10,000 nucleotides of DNA from Halisarca cf. caerulea (taxonomy: Eukaryota > Porifera > Demospongiae > Chondrillida > Halisarcidae), in assembly GCA_963170055.1 (NCBI GenBank), contig CAUJGJ010000371.1, positions 4,668,511 to 4,678,510 on the forward strand, given 5' to 3'. Each line of letters begins with the position of its first letter. The first letter of the stretch is position 1. The position numbers and the translations under genes are program-made. The notes beneath the pieces are model-generated. The model did no database searches, was not told the origin of the DNA, and saw only the letters and a program-made list of their open reading frames with translations. Below are positions 1 to 8,513 of the stretch, in pieces.

Positions 1-214
1 TAGGCTATTTTGCTTATTCCATTTAGGTCCCTGGTTCCCATGGTGATGATGTAATGCTGCCTGTCGATGCAGCCTATGGTTTCTCTGTTGTCTCTGTCTT
101 CATCCCGGGTGTCTTGACATTGGCATTTCCTCAGGAAGTGAGTTGTTGGCTGATTGGGCTTGTGTGAATGCTTTTGAAGTCTTTGTGATGCTACACAGAA
201 AGTATGTGATGATG

Positions 215-717
<503 letters not shown>

Positions 718-914
718 GAACCCCGATTAGAGGACACTTTGAGGGCAACACAAATTCATTTGTTTTTGTCCTCTATAAAGAGGTAGTAGTAGGTCGGAGG
801 TGCAAAGAAGTGTATTGGAATTATAGGGGAGTATTCTGGTCCTCAATCTTTGTCCTTTATAGACAGGACGGCCGCAGCGTGTTATCATTTCGAAGGATCC
901 ACTATGGGAGGTTC
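718..914. mobile_element. Possible short non-autonomous DNA transposon with imperfect inverted ends
   Basis: The left end (718-737, beginning GAACCCCGATTAGAGGACAC) matches the reverse complement of the right end (895-914, GGATCCACTATGGGAGGTTC) at roughly three quarters of positions with small gaps. Inside are two compact hairpins: CCTCT-ATAA-AGAGG at 770-783 and GTCCT/AGGAC at 852-869. A second locus at 2384-2475 shares the left end and the later word TCATTTC(G/A)AAGG in the same order, which supports a dispersed repeat rather than chance. No open frame suggests a transposase, so if real it would be a MITE-like element. No target duplication is evident and the family is not identified. Confidence 0.4.
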
Positions 915-954
915 TACTGAGTGTGAGGTGCACAACTGACCGACAGGTGTGACC

Positions 955-1236
955 CAGTGTTCTCCCCAGAAATAATTTCAGGGATGCTGCTGAATATGTA
1001 TATACTTATGTACATTTGCTAATGCATACGTACGTACATCATTACGTATATATATATATGTACGTACATACATACAATGCATCACAAATTGCTTGCAGCT
1101 TCAGTTTGGGTACAGACATGATTTGTACTAAACATAGATTATAAATGCAAGCATGTTATTCCTACGAATGGTATTAAATTTAAGTAAAGAAGCTATATTG
1201 GACCGACATGCCTTAGGATACCTGGGGAGAACACTG
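955..1236. mobile_element. Candidate hAT-like MITE
   Basis: CAGTGTTCTCCCCA at 955-968 is matched by its exact reverse complement, TGGGGAGAACACTG, at 1223-1236, bounding 282 bp. Ends that start with CAG and have a short, perfect inverted repeat are usual for hAT-superfamily elements and their non-autonomous derivatives. Against this, the 8-bp flanks (GTGTGACC on the left, TCTGCTGT on the right) are not duplicates, as a recent hAT insertion would show. The interior has no transposase frame and holds an AT-rich palindromic stretch at 1022-1081. An 8-bp direct repeat GACCGACA at 938-945 and 1201-1208 does not coincide with the ends and gives a competing but weaker boundary. Confidence 0.45.
1022..1081. 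repeat. Imperfect AT-rich inverted repeat (ACGTAC/TATA-rich)
   Basis: ATGCATACGTACGTACAT at the left is roughly mirrored by the reverse complement of the right side, which ends GTACGTACATACATACAATGCAT. A run of alternating TA lies between them at about 1047-1058. The arms share ATGCAT and GTACGTACAT but differ by indels. It would form a large imperfect hairpin and lies inside the candidate hAT-like element, where internal palindromes are common. It could also be simple-sequence drift of TA/TACG words. Confidence 0.55.
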
Positions 1237-1681
1237 TCTGCTGTGTTTTCCCACATTGAAGCCATATTATGTGATTTTCTCACAATAAAGTTGCACTCCG
1301 AGTGCGATTGACGGCTGTTGATTGCTTCCTGTACATTGCTATGAACCTTTCATACTTGAAGCAAATTGTCATTATATGAAAGATTTAATTTTATCTCAAA
1401 TGTTCTGATAATTGTATTATGTTGCCTTGTGGGTGTAGGATAATTGCTATAAATGTCCTCTACGTAATGCTGAGCTCAAAGAGAGACATATTTCATCATT
1501 CGGTGACAATCACTTTGACTACATGGTCAGGAAGTGATGTTGTGATCAGGTATTGCTTTGTACCTTGTACCTTGATTGTCGGTGTTTTGGCTGTTACAAT
1601 ACATTCCCCTTGCCTTTTGAGGTTTGCTGTCATGGGGGTTGGTAGACACTCTGATTGGCATGCGCATTCCCAGTAAGTAAA
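1237..1681. other. Unrecognised non-coding stretch
   Basis: No recognisable gene. A single AATAAA at 1284-1289 is followed by a small palindrome, GCACTC-C-GAGTGC, at 1293-1305. There is no upstream exon to pair with the AATAAA, so I do not call it a polyadenylation site. An open frame on the plus strand at 1419-1676 (85 residues) has no resemblance to any family I know and no supporting splice or start context. The end of the stretch (from about 1650) may hold very degenerate units of the following minisatellite. Confidence 0.5.
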
Positions 1682-2086
1682 CATTCCTGATTAGTGCGCT
1701 CTCTTAGTTAGCACACACTCCTGATTAGCACACACTTCTGGTTAGTACACACTCCTGGTTAGTACACACTCCCGGTTAGCACACACTCCTGGTTAGTACA
1801 CACTCCTGGTTAGCACACACTCCTGATTAGCACATACTCCTGGTTAGCACACATTCCTGGCTATAGCACACACTCCTGGCTAGCACACACTCCGGCTTGG
1901 TTAGTACACACTCTTGGTTAGTACACACTCCTAGTTAGTGCACACTCCTGGTTAGCACACACTCCTGGTTAGTACACACTCCTGGTTAGCACACACTCCT
2001 GGCTATAGCACACACTCCTGGTTAGCACACATTCTTGGTTAGCACACACTCCTGGTTAGCACACACTCCTGGTTAGCACACACTCT
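1682..2086 (+). repeat. 17-bp minisatellite, array 1 (about 23 units)
   Basis: Head-to-tail copies of a 17-bp unit, consensus TGGTTAGCACACACTCC, counted by eye at about 23. Common variants are AGTACAC for AGCACAC, TGATTAG for TGGTTAG and ATTCC for ACTCC. Two units are lengthened to 19 bp by CTATAG (1861-1866 and 2003-2008), and one at about 1880-1900 carries an extra CGGCT-type insertion. The first two units are degenerate, and the array stops abruptly at CACTCTGTACTG. A second array of the same unit, in the same orientation, lies at 9062-9455. No coding frame fits the 17-bp period. Confidence 0.97.
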
Positions 2087-2383
2087 GTACTGTGAATCAT
2101 AAATTGTACAGATCTATACAAACAATACTAGGCAAGTACGTGTAGATATCTAATTTACAACTGGACATGCTCTGAGTATCTTTCTATCTGATTCCGTTTG
2201 CCCATACTGTGCCAAGTACTCCTGTTTTTTATGCGTTTTGCTGATGTACATACAGTATTGCCTCAACATCTGTGCTCTTGTCTCTTGGCTAGTGCTACAC
2301 ATGGTGGTGTTGCGTGTGCTCTTGGGAGCTGTCTAGAAGTTGGAGTATTGTCCATTCGAGTGGGACAGTTTCCACTGAGCAAT
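2087..2383. other. Unrecognised non-coding spacer
   Basis: Sequence between minisatellite array 1 and the short repeat element at 2384. A plus-strand open frame starts at 2198 and runs to 2431, into that repeat element. It has no recognisable domain and is most likely fortuitous. Confidence 0.45.
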
Positions 2384-2475
2384 GAAACCCCTCTATTCTG
2401 GACACCTTGGGACCAGAAAGGACTGTCCTGATTATTGAGGTGTCCTCATTTCAAAGGCTAAATATGTCCTATGGC
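2384..2475. mobile_element. Shortened relative of the 718-914 element
   Basis: Begins GAAACCCCTCTATTCTGGAC, which aligns with the left end of the 718 element. It continues with ACACCTTGGG and later TCATTTCAAAGG at 2446-2457, matching TCATTTCGAAGG at 885-896, and then CTATGG. It contains an 8-bp inverted repeat, GGACACCT (2400-2407) with AGGTGTCC (2438-2445), and a perfect odd palindrome AGGACTGTCCT at 2419-2429. At about 92 bp it would be an internally shortened copy. The 3' limit is uncertain, because no clear right-hand inverted end is visible. Confidence 0.35.
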
Positions 2476-2742
2476 AAAGTATGGAGAATCATTTGGCTCC
2501 AGTAACATGTGTCCACAATAGAGGGGGCTCCACTATAGTGGTACAGTATCTTATGCAATGAGTGATGTTTCTTATGCAATGGGTCATGTTTCTGTGTACA
2601 CAAGTGTACATATTTGTGTACAGTACTTGTCCTCAGAAGTGGGAGGTGATAGGCAGGCACTAATTGGTTGAATGACCACATCATGTCTGCCTGTGGTTGG
2701 ATACATACTGTGGGAGGAGTTGCTAATATTACTGCGTAGTGA
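2476..2742. other. Unrecognised spacer with a 12-bp palindrome
   Basis: Holds the perfect palindrome CCACTATAGTGG at 2530-2541, a near repeat of CTTATGCAATG(A/G)GT(G/C)ATGTTTC at about 2550-2590, and a GTAC-rich patch with TGTACA and GTACAGTAC around 2596-2629. No gene is apparent. Confidence 0.5.
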
Positions 2743-2810
<68 letters not shown>

Positions 2811-2881
2811 ATGTGTGTGTGTGTGTGTGTGTTTGTGTTTGTGTGTGTATGTGTGTGTATGTGTGTGTATATGTGTGTGTG

Positions 2882-2926
<45 letters not shown>

Positions 2927-2930
2927 TGCT

Positions 2931-3028
<98 letters not shown>
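2743..3028 (+). repeat. Second long interrupted (TG)n microsatellite
   Basis: A TG tract of 286 bp. Its first half is interrupted by TTTG, TATG and TTTATG variants and a phase slip near 2881. The second half, from about 2940, is nearly pure, with a single TATG near 2957. The interruptions are concentrated on the left, so the right part is probably the more recently expanded. The Cys-Val and Thr-His open frames across it come from the repeat. Confidence 0.98.
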
Positions 3029-3029
<1 letters not shown>

Positions 3030-3100
3030 ATATGTACTTTAGTGGACATCAGAGGGTATTGTTGTATTATGTATCTGAGTATGTGTAGTTTATAAACAAA

Positions 3101-3133
3101 CACACACACTTGTGAACTGTGTGTGTGTGTGTG
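3101..3133. repeat. Converging CA and TG tracts forming a hairpin
   Basis: (CA)n at 3101-3109 is followed, after the 9-nt spacer TTGTGAACT, by a TG tract at 3119-3133. The two tracts are reverse complements, giving a stem of at least 9 bp in several registers. It lies 70 bp beyond the long TG tract and may have arisen from it by local inversion. Confidence 0.7.
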
Positions 3134-3134
3134 C

Positions 3135-3455
3135 CTGCCTAAGCAAACATACTTATACAGTACACATTTTTGTGACCTGTTGCTGAAGTGCATACGCAGA
3201 TACGTACATTCTTTCAATTGAGATCTGTGTATTTGAAACCAGAAGTGAAATTCTCCGGAACTAACCCCTCAAAAGCAGCTGCGTACATTAGTCCAATTTG
3301 GTGTCTGGTGGTGTACTTTATAAAGTGGAGGTCAATTGTAATGAATACTGCATGATTAAATCTGTTTAAACAAATCGTTTGCTCTCCGCATTGAACTTCC
3401 ATTGTTGATGCAATGGGGAAGCTCTGTGTTGTTGCGTTCACTGCCAGTGACTGGT
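3135..3455. other. Unrecognised non-coding stretch
   Basis: No repeat is obvious. A minus-strand open frame runs from 3525 down to 3214 (103 residues) with no family resemblance I can name. Its N-terminal part crosses the 25-bp duplication at 3456-3505, which shifts the frame, so it is unlikely to be a constrained coding exon as drawn. Confidence 0.45.
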
Positions 3456-3505
3456 TTGTACTGCAACCCCCAGGGGACACTTGTACTGCAACCCCCAGGG
3501 GACAC
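3456..3505 (+). repeat. 25-bp tandem duplication containing CCCCAGGGG
   Basis: Two identical 25-bp copies (3456-3480 and 3481-3505), each starting TTGTACTGCAACCCC and ending AGGGGACAC. The odd palindrome CCCCAGGGG sits inside each copy. The match is exact, which implies a recent event. As 25 is not a multiple of three, the duplication would disrupt any reading frame. Confidence 0.95.
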
Positions 3506-3808
3506 TTGAGCACAACGTTTATCATGTATACTATGTGTGGGTAGTGTGCATGTGGACTGAGATTTTGGCCAATTGTGGTTGTGATACAAAATATAAATGT
3601 ACCCTATCCAAAGGTGTACTCCATGTTACAATTTGTTAACATGCATGTTTATGCTGCTAGTTGTTGACATCTTCATGCACAGTACATGATAAACTGCTCT
3701 TTGGCTTTTGACTGGCACTGTTGGCTGGTACTGTTGACTGGCACGTTGCTTGTGTTCAATCTCTGATCTGCACCTCCCACCGTGTGAGCAGGTACAGTGC
3801 ATACATAC
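3506..3808. other. Unrecognised non-coding stretch
   Basis: No gene recognised. There is a small repeated phrase around 3709-3745, where GACTGGCACTGTTGGCTGG is followed by TACTGTTGACTGGCACGTTG, an imperfect duplication with a period near 21 bp. Confidence 0.45.
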
Positions 3809-3850
3809 CGTACATATGTACGTACATACATACCATACATATGTATGTAC
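3809..3850. repeat. Cluster of ACGTAC/CATATG palindromes
   Basis: Two perfect 14-bp palindromes lie close together: CGTACATATGTACG at 3809-3822 and CATACATATGTATG at 3834-3847. In addition, GTACATACAT (3822-3831) pairs with ATGTATGTAC (3841-3850) as a 10-bp stem with a 9-nt loop. Both palindromes centre on ACATATGT. This may be simple-sequence growth of GTACATAC words rather than a binding site. Confidence 0.8.
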
Positions 3851-4626
3851 ATACACCTTGACATACACAGTGACATATAATGCATACTTGTCTGGTTACA
3901 TCAGAATAGTATGTCATAGAATTCTTTGGTACAGTAATTTCTCATTATTAATCGGCCACAATTTGTCTTGAAAAGTCTGGGCGGATCGGATTAAGGAGAC
4001 TGTTGAGGGCCGCATTGTATATTTTCCCCGGTAGTCATGTGTATCAGCTACTTCCTACAAGAACATTGCATGATTCGGATTCAAGGGTCTGTCAAAGCAG
4101 GAAGGAAGTTAGCTCTTTTTGTGCATCAGAAATTCTTCTTATCAGGATATTATATACTTCATGTACAGTACTACAGCAAACCAAGAAAGGCTCAGGAAAC
4201 AGTTTGTTCTAAACAGATTTTCCGTCTTACTGTAATAGTGCTTGTCTCAATGAGTTTGTACTGTATGATTAATTTTACCTGATGTTGAGGAATCTTGTTA
4301 CTACATCTTCAAGAATAGGTGAAATCATGAACAAATCACTTATGATCAGATTGTGAACGTACAGTATGTGGTAATTACACACAGTCACTGATACAGGACC
4401 TTTCGAATCATCCATGGTTGCCTGTTTCAGCTGCATTACTACACAGTTAATGCAAGTTTACGTGACTTCAAGGTCTCGTATCCGTGATTGTATACTAAGT
4501 GCGTGATTTGCTCACAAGTGATTTGTTCGTGATTTCAACAATCATTTGTTTATTCATCAATATTTTGTCGATGGGGTAAGCCCAATCTACAGTACCCACG
4601 TGTAGCTGAGTGCCCCACTGTACGCA
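3851..4626. other. Unrecognised non-coding stretch with no gene seen
   Basis: The longest block without recognisable repeats. Two overlapping plus-strand frames (4003-4212 and 4037-4282) have no recognisable domain. Around 4483-4536 the word GTGATT(T/G) recurs four times (4484, 4503, 4519 and 4530) at irregular spacing. GTACAGTA words occur near 3930, 4163 and 4359. I cannot support any gene or regulatory call. Confidence 0.5.
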
Positions 4627-4920
4627 TGTGTGTGGATTGCATCAGATTTTGTAAATGTCATTTGGTGAACACACATGTGTATGTCCAGTGTGTGCTTACT
4701 TATCCTGTGCGTATTGAATCAGATTCTGTACTGTTTCATTTAGTGAACACGCATGTGCATGCTAGTGTGCACTATATATGTTGGCTGCCATTTTCATGGT
4801 AGTAGCTACCTTTTGGAGGGTAGTGTTCAGTGTGTGTTTGCTTGTTTCTCCTGTGTGGATTGCATCTGTGAATTTCATTTAGTGAACATGCTTGTGTATG
4901 TATGTGTGTGTTTACTTGCC
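4627..4920 (+). repeat. Three copies of a roughly 75-bp module
   Basis: Copies begin near 4627, 4704 and 4850. They share, in order, a TGTG(T/C)G-ATTG-ATC start, then TTTCATTTAGTGAAC, then (C/A)(G/A)CATGTG(T/C)ATG, and a tail like CAGTGTGTG(C/T)TTACTT. The first two are about 77 bp apart. The second to third interval is 146 bp because of extra sequence at about 4771-4829 that includes TATATATG and GGTAGTAGCTACC. A fourth copy at 5431-5501 comes from the larger duplication. The decay of the first two relative to the third and fourth suggests an old array from which the larger duplication grew. Confidence 0.7.
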
Positions 4921-5092
4921 TTCTAGTCCTGTGCAATTTGGAATGAATGTAAAGACATGGGGGAGACAATTCTTTTTAAGGTGTAGGAATCAAGGGAGAA
5001 CTGGGAGGGGGGACCAGTGTGGGGATCAACCCACATGCTTTGCGAGTACAGGCAAATGTGTGTTGGCTTGTAATTGTTGTATCCACAGTGTG

Positions 5093-5162
<70 letters not shown>

Positions 5163-5430
5163 GTATGTGTATGTGTGTGTGCATGTGTGTGTGTGTGTGT
5201 GTGTGTGTCTTGTATGAATCTTTCGACCCCTCTCGCTTGTGTGAGTATTTTGTCCCTTTGGTCTTTCTTTATGCGGTATTTTTGCCCCGTGCCCAAATGT
5301 CATGAAACAGTGTGACTGTGCATGTTATATGCATCCACGGCCACAGCATTTGTGAATTGTGGGGTGGACACTCAAACACTTCACATGATAGGATAAAAAT
5401 AGTATTTTTAGCAAAACCATACACAGTTAT
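4850..5430 (+). repeat. Tandem duplication 1, copy A (581 bp)
   Basis: Starts CCTGTGTGGATTGCATCTGT and ends at ACACAGTTAT just before copy B. The order is: 75-bp module, a segment with GGGGGGACCAGTGTGG, a TG tract at 5094-5208, then TCTTGTATGAATC and on to AAAACCATACACAG. By eye, the first 240 bp differ from copy B at about 11 positions (about 95% identity); the part after the TG tract is a few percent more diverged and carries indels. Minus-strand frames that look shared between the copies (one containing KYRIKKDQRDK) differ mainly by amino-acid-changing substitutions, so I see no sign of coding constraint. Confidence 0.93.
5094..5208 (+). repeat. (TG)n microsatellite of copy A
   Basis: A TG tract inside copy A. 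A pure run of about 60 bp is followed by GCGTG, TATG and GCATG variants. Its interruptions differ from those in the corresponding tract of copy B, so the two tracts have changed independently since the duplication. Confidence 0.95.
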
Positions 5431-5712
5431 CCTGTGTGGATCGCATCTGTGAATTTCATTTAGCAAACATGCATGTGTATGTATGTGTGTGTTTACTTGC
5501 CTTCTAGTCCTGTGCAATTTGGAATGAATGCAAAGACATGAGGGAGACAATTCTTTCTTAAGGTGTAGGAATCAAGGGAGAACTGGAAGGGGGGACCAGT
5601 GTGGCGATCAACCCACATGCTTTGCGAGTACAGGCAAATGTGTGTTGGCTTAAAATTGTTGTATCCACAGTATGTGTGTGTGTGTGTGTGTGTGTATGTG
5701 TGTGTGTGTGTA

Positions 5713-5778
<66 letters not shown>

Positions 5779-6023
5779 TGTGTGTGTGTGTCTTGTATGG
5801 ATCTTTTGACCCCTCTCGCTTGTGTGAGAGTTTTATCCCTTTGGTCTTTCTTTATGCGGTATTTTTGCCCCTTGCCCTTTGAAATGTCATGACGCATTGT
5901 GACTGTGCGTGTTCTATGCATCCACGGCCACAGCATTTGTGAATTGTGGGCTGGACACTCACACAATTCACTTGATATTTATTAGGATAAAAATAGTATG
6001 TTTAGCAAAACCGTACACAGTTA
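5431..6023 (+). repeat. Tandem duplication 1, copy B (593 bp)
   Basis: Directly abuts copy A with no spacer. It starts CCTGTGTGGATCGCATCTGT and ends at ACACAGTTAG. Relative to copy A it has several base changes, a short insertion in CCCTTTGAAATGTC near 5876-5888, and extra ATTTATT-type sequence near 5974-5983. It has the same internal order and its own TG tract. Confidence 0.93.
5672..5791 (+). repeat. (TG)n microsatellite of copy B
   Basis: A TG tract of about 120 bp broken at four places by TATG, giving blocks of unequal length. Copy A instead has CG and CATG interruptions, so these tracts are poorly alignable while their flanks are about 95% identical. Confidence 0.95.
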
Positions 6024-6304
6024 GCCGCTATGTGTGTTTTGTTTCACAGTTACAGTTTTTGTCATTTGAGTAATTTCATGGATCATACAAATTTGTGTGC
6101 GTGCTTGAATCATTTGTGTACACAGATGCAAACATGGATGTGTGGTATGCTATACATCACCAAATGCAGTGCTGGGGGTGCAGGAATTGAAGTGATGGGG
6201 AGAGTGAGAAGATGTACATTGTATATGTGTTTTAAAGAATTTCCTTACGTGGCTTATAGTCTATTGTAGCCAAGGTGACACAAAATCAGTACATATTATC
6301 AGAG
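6024..6304. other. Unrecognised spacer
   Basis: Sequence between duplication 1 and the inverted 91-bp array. A plus-strand open frame at 6030-6269 has no recognisable domain. Nothing else is supported. Confidence 0.4.
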
Positions 6305-6485
6305 GTACTTACTATCAGGGTTAGTTTATGTACATGAGGTATACACAGAGACAGAATGAGGAGTACTTGCTATCCAGGAGTGTGTACTAAACTAGGTACT
6401 TACTATCAGGGTTGGTTATGTACATGAGGTATACACAGGGACAGAATGAGGAGTACTTACTATCCAGGAGTATGTACTAAACCAG
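6305..6485 (-). repeat. 91-bp satellite-like unit, two copies, minus orientation
   Basis: Two head-to-tail copies, 6305-6395 (91 bp) and 6396-6485 (90 bp), each starting GTACTTACTATCAGGGTT and containing ATGAGGTATACACAG and CAGAATGAGGAGTACTT. Read on the minus strand they match the array at 9769-10000. The second copy differs from the plus-strand copy at 9860-9950 by three substitutions and one gap, and from the 50 visible bases of the copy at 9951 by one base. The array is followed by GTACTGTACTTAGC, whose reverse complement resembles the edge of the other array at 9752-9769. Confidence 0.95.
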
Positions 6486-6486
6486 G

Positions 6487-7422
6487 TACTGTACTTAGCA
6501 TATACTGTATGTCTGCAGTAGGTTTGGATTCACACTACTCAACTTTCCCTGTCCTGGGAAGATGGGGTCCTGGGCTTCAGATCCCAAGGAAAACCAGATC
6601 ACTGTTTGCCCCAATTGCATTGGCTTATTGTCATCTTTTCGGGACATAATCCCTCTTCTCCTCTGTCACCCAAAGATCCACTAAGTACAGTACATGCATA
6701 ACTTAGTGGGAAGGATTTCTGAGTATTACTCATAGAGTCTGGGCTCAAATGTACCTTTTGGGGTGAAGTTTTCATCTTTTCTGCCAGTGGTTTGTTTTAG
6801 AAGTTTTCGAGCTTAGTCTCTTTTCTATTTAATGGGTGTATTGTTTGGGATTTTGTGGGAAACTGCATGTTTTAGGATCTGTTGAGGCTTGGATTTTGCT
6901 CTATATCTCGTATACCGATTACCACATGTTGAGCTTATCACTGTTATGGATTGCTGGACGGAATCGTGTGATTGAATCTGACCAGATTGGGAAAGCTGTA
7001 ATTAAAAGCTTTAGATCACCCTTGCATATGCTAGTCAAGACTTCAGGTGTGAAGTGATAAACAACTAAAAATAGATATCCAGCTAGGAGTATGTGTGGTA
7101 GTGTTTTGCAGTGTTCGGTCAATACTTGAAAAATTGTATTCCAGTATCTCGATATTCCCTTTGATATTAAAAGTCACATGAAATACTCGCAGAGTGATGC
7201 ACACTCCCTTGTCTGTCACCTGCAATGTTCTATTGTATCTTCCTTGAAAGAATGTCAACTTTAAGTGTACCAGCCCTGTGATCTTCGTCAACACTTGGGA
7301 GTTAGAGCACTTGGTGCAAGATGATGCCTACTGCAGTTCCAAACATGCATGTTAATGCTGTCCGCTGTCCCCCGTCTGTCGCCCTGGGTGACTACAGTCT
7401 TAATGGTAGCAGATTTCATCGT
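6487..7422. other. Unrecognised non-coding stretch with one stem-loop
   Basis: Nearly 1 kb without a recognisable gene. Open frames at 6446-6649 and 6836-7057 (plus) and 7043-7294 (minus) have no family resemblance I can name. The last has the most protein-like composition but no convincing splice context. The stem-loop at 6678-6709 is the only clear structure. No RNA polymerase III box pattern (A box plus B box) was found. Confidence 0.45.
6678..6709. repeat. Stem-loop, 9-bp perfect stem
   Basis: CCACTAAGT at 6678-6686 pairs exactly with ACTTAGTGG at 6701-6709, enclosing a 14-nt loop that contains ACAGTACATGCATA. Outside the stem, AGATC and GGATTTCT extend the pairing imperfectly. It has no T-run, and its role is unknown. 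It could be the core of a decayed dispersed repeat. Confidence 0.7.
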
Positions 7423-8001
7423 GGTCATGACTCAGAGTGATAAATAGCAAGCGGTTGTCATTACCCCATTCGTGATCTATGTGTTGTATTTACAATAACA
7501 TTTGCAAGATCAACCTTGCAGTATCAGATACTATTAGTACAGATACTAGTATTAGATAAGTCTCCATTGTTAGAGTGCGTGTTTGTGTGCTTGAGTCATA
7601 ACTTGTTCATGAACTCCAAAATCTCCCCATAACTCAACCCTGCTGTGGTCTGTGATCTTCGATCAACCTTGCAAGGTGTGAAATGGGCGATCTCTTGTGG
7701 TTGGAACTCCACACACAAGGATGCTTTACTGGGACACAAGGATGCTTTGGATAGACAGCATAGTTCTTCCCTATGCAGGATACATGCACTTACACCAACA
7801 TGTACATAATATGCACACGCATACATTCGATCACACATATACACACACACAAACACACACACACACACACACACACATACACACACACACAGTTACTGCA
7901 CATCATTTAGCATTTAGAAACAACGCTACGTACTGTATGTATGTAAGCTACAGTACTGTTTGGCAAATGATAAAGTTATAAACATACCTAATACACTTGA
8001 C
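7423..8001 (+). repeat. Tandem duplication 2, copy A (579 bp)
   Basis: Starts GGTCATGACTCAGAGTGATA and ends ACCTAATACACTTGAC. It includes the small inverted repeat TGCAAG/CTTGCA at 7503-7520, the palindrome ATACTAGTAT at 7543-7552, an internal 21-bp-spaced repeat of ACACAAGGATGCTTT (7713 and 7734) and a CA tract at 7832-7891. Copy B at 8014 is nearly identical outside the CA tract. Open frames across it (plus 7697-7981, minus 7596-7886) end in repeat-encoded runs and are not genes. Confidence 0.93.
7832..7891 (+). repeat. (CA)n microsatellite of duplication 2 copy A
   Basis: An interrupted CA tract of about 60 bp with ATAT, AAAC and ATAC breaks. The orientation is opposite to the TG tracts in the first 6 kb. 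The corresponding tract in copy B is longer, about 96 bp. Confidence 0.93.
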
Positions 8002-8017
8002 CAAGATGAACTTGGTC
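7999..8017. repeat. Perfect hairpin at the duplication 2 junction
   Basis: GACCAAG (7999-8005), ATGAA, CTTGGTC (8011-8017): a 7-bp perfect stem with a 5-nt loop. Its left arm overlaps the last bases of copy A and its right arm overlaps the first bases of copy B. The 12-bp junction segment 8002-8013 has no counterpart after copy B or before copy A. Confidence 0.9.
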
Positions 8018-8444
8018 ATGGCTCAGAGTGATAAATAGCAAGCAGTTGTTATTACCCCATTCGTGATCTATGTGTTGTATTTACAATAACATTTGCAAGA
8101 TCAACCTTGCAGTATCAGATACTATTAGTACAGATACTAGTATTAGATAAGTCTCCATTGTTAGAGTGCGTGTTTGTGTGCTTGAGTCATAACTTGTTCA
8201 TGACTCCAAAATCTCCCCATAACTCAACCATGCTGTGGTCTGTGATCTTCAACTTTGCAAGGTGTGAAATGGGCGGTCTCTTGTGGTTGGAACTCCACAC
8301 ACAAGGATGCTTTACTGGGACACAAGGATGCTTTGGATAGACAGCATAGTTCTTCCCTATGCAGGATACACACACATACACCAACATGTACATAATATGC
8401 ACATGCATACATTCACACACACACATGCGCATGCACACGCACAT

Positions 8445-8513
<69 letters not shown>

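Noticed and set aside
938..1208. GACCGACA direct repeat as an 8-bp target-site duplication
   Set aside because: The intervening segment has no inverted ends at those positions. The perfect inverted pair at 955/1223 is a better boundary.
1284..1305. AATAAA followed by a small palindrome as a possible polyadenylation or terminator signal
   Set aside because: AATAAA is common by chance in AT-rich DNA, and no upstream exon can be identified.
1682..2086. CRISPR-like array of regularly spaced repeats
   Set aside because: The units are contiguous 17-mers with no spacers between repeats, and nothing nearby resembles a cas gene. This is a minisatellite.
3214..3525. 103-residue minus-strand open frame
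   Set aside because: It contains a frame-shifting 25-bp exact duplication, and no domain is recognised. It is possible but not supportable as a gene.
4003..4282. Two overlapping plus-strand open frames
   Set aside because: Short, in competing frames, with no recognisable motif, start context or splice support.
4923..5966. Minus-strand frames shared by both copies of duplication 1 (for example KYRIKKDQRDK)
   Set aside because: The shared frames follow from the DNA duplication. The differences between the copies change amino acids (I/T, E/K, F/S), so no constraint is visible.
6487..7422. tRNA- or SINE-like promoter boxes
   Set aside because: No sequence close to the B-box GGTTCGANNCC paired with an A box was found here or elsewhere in the window.
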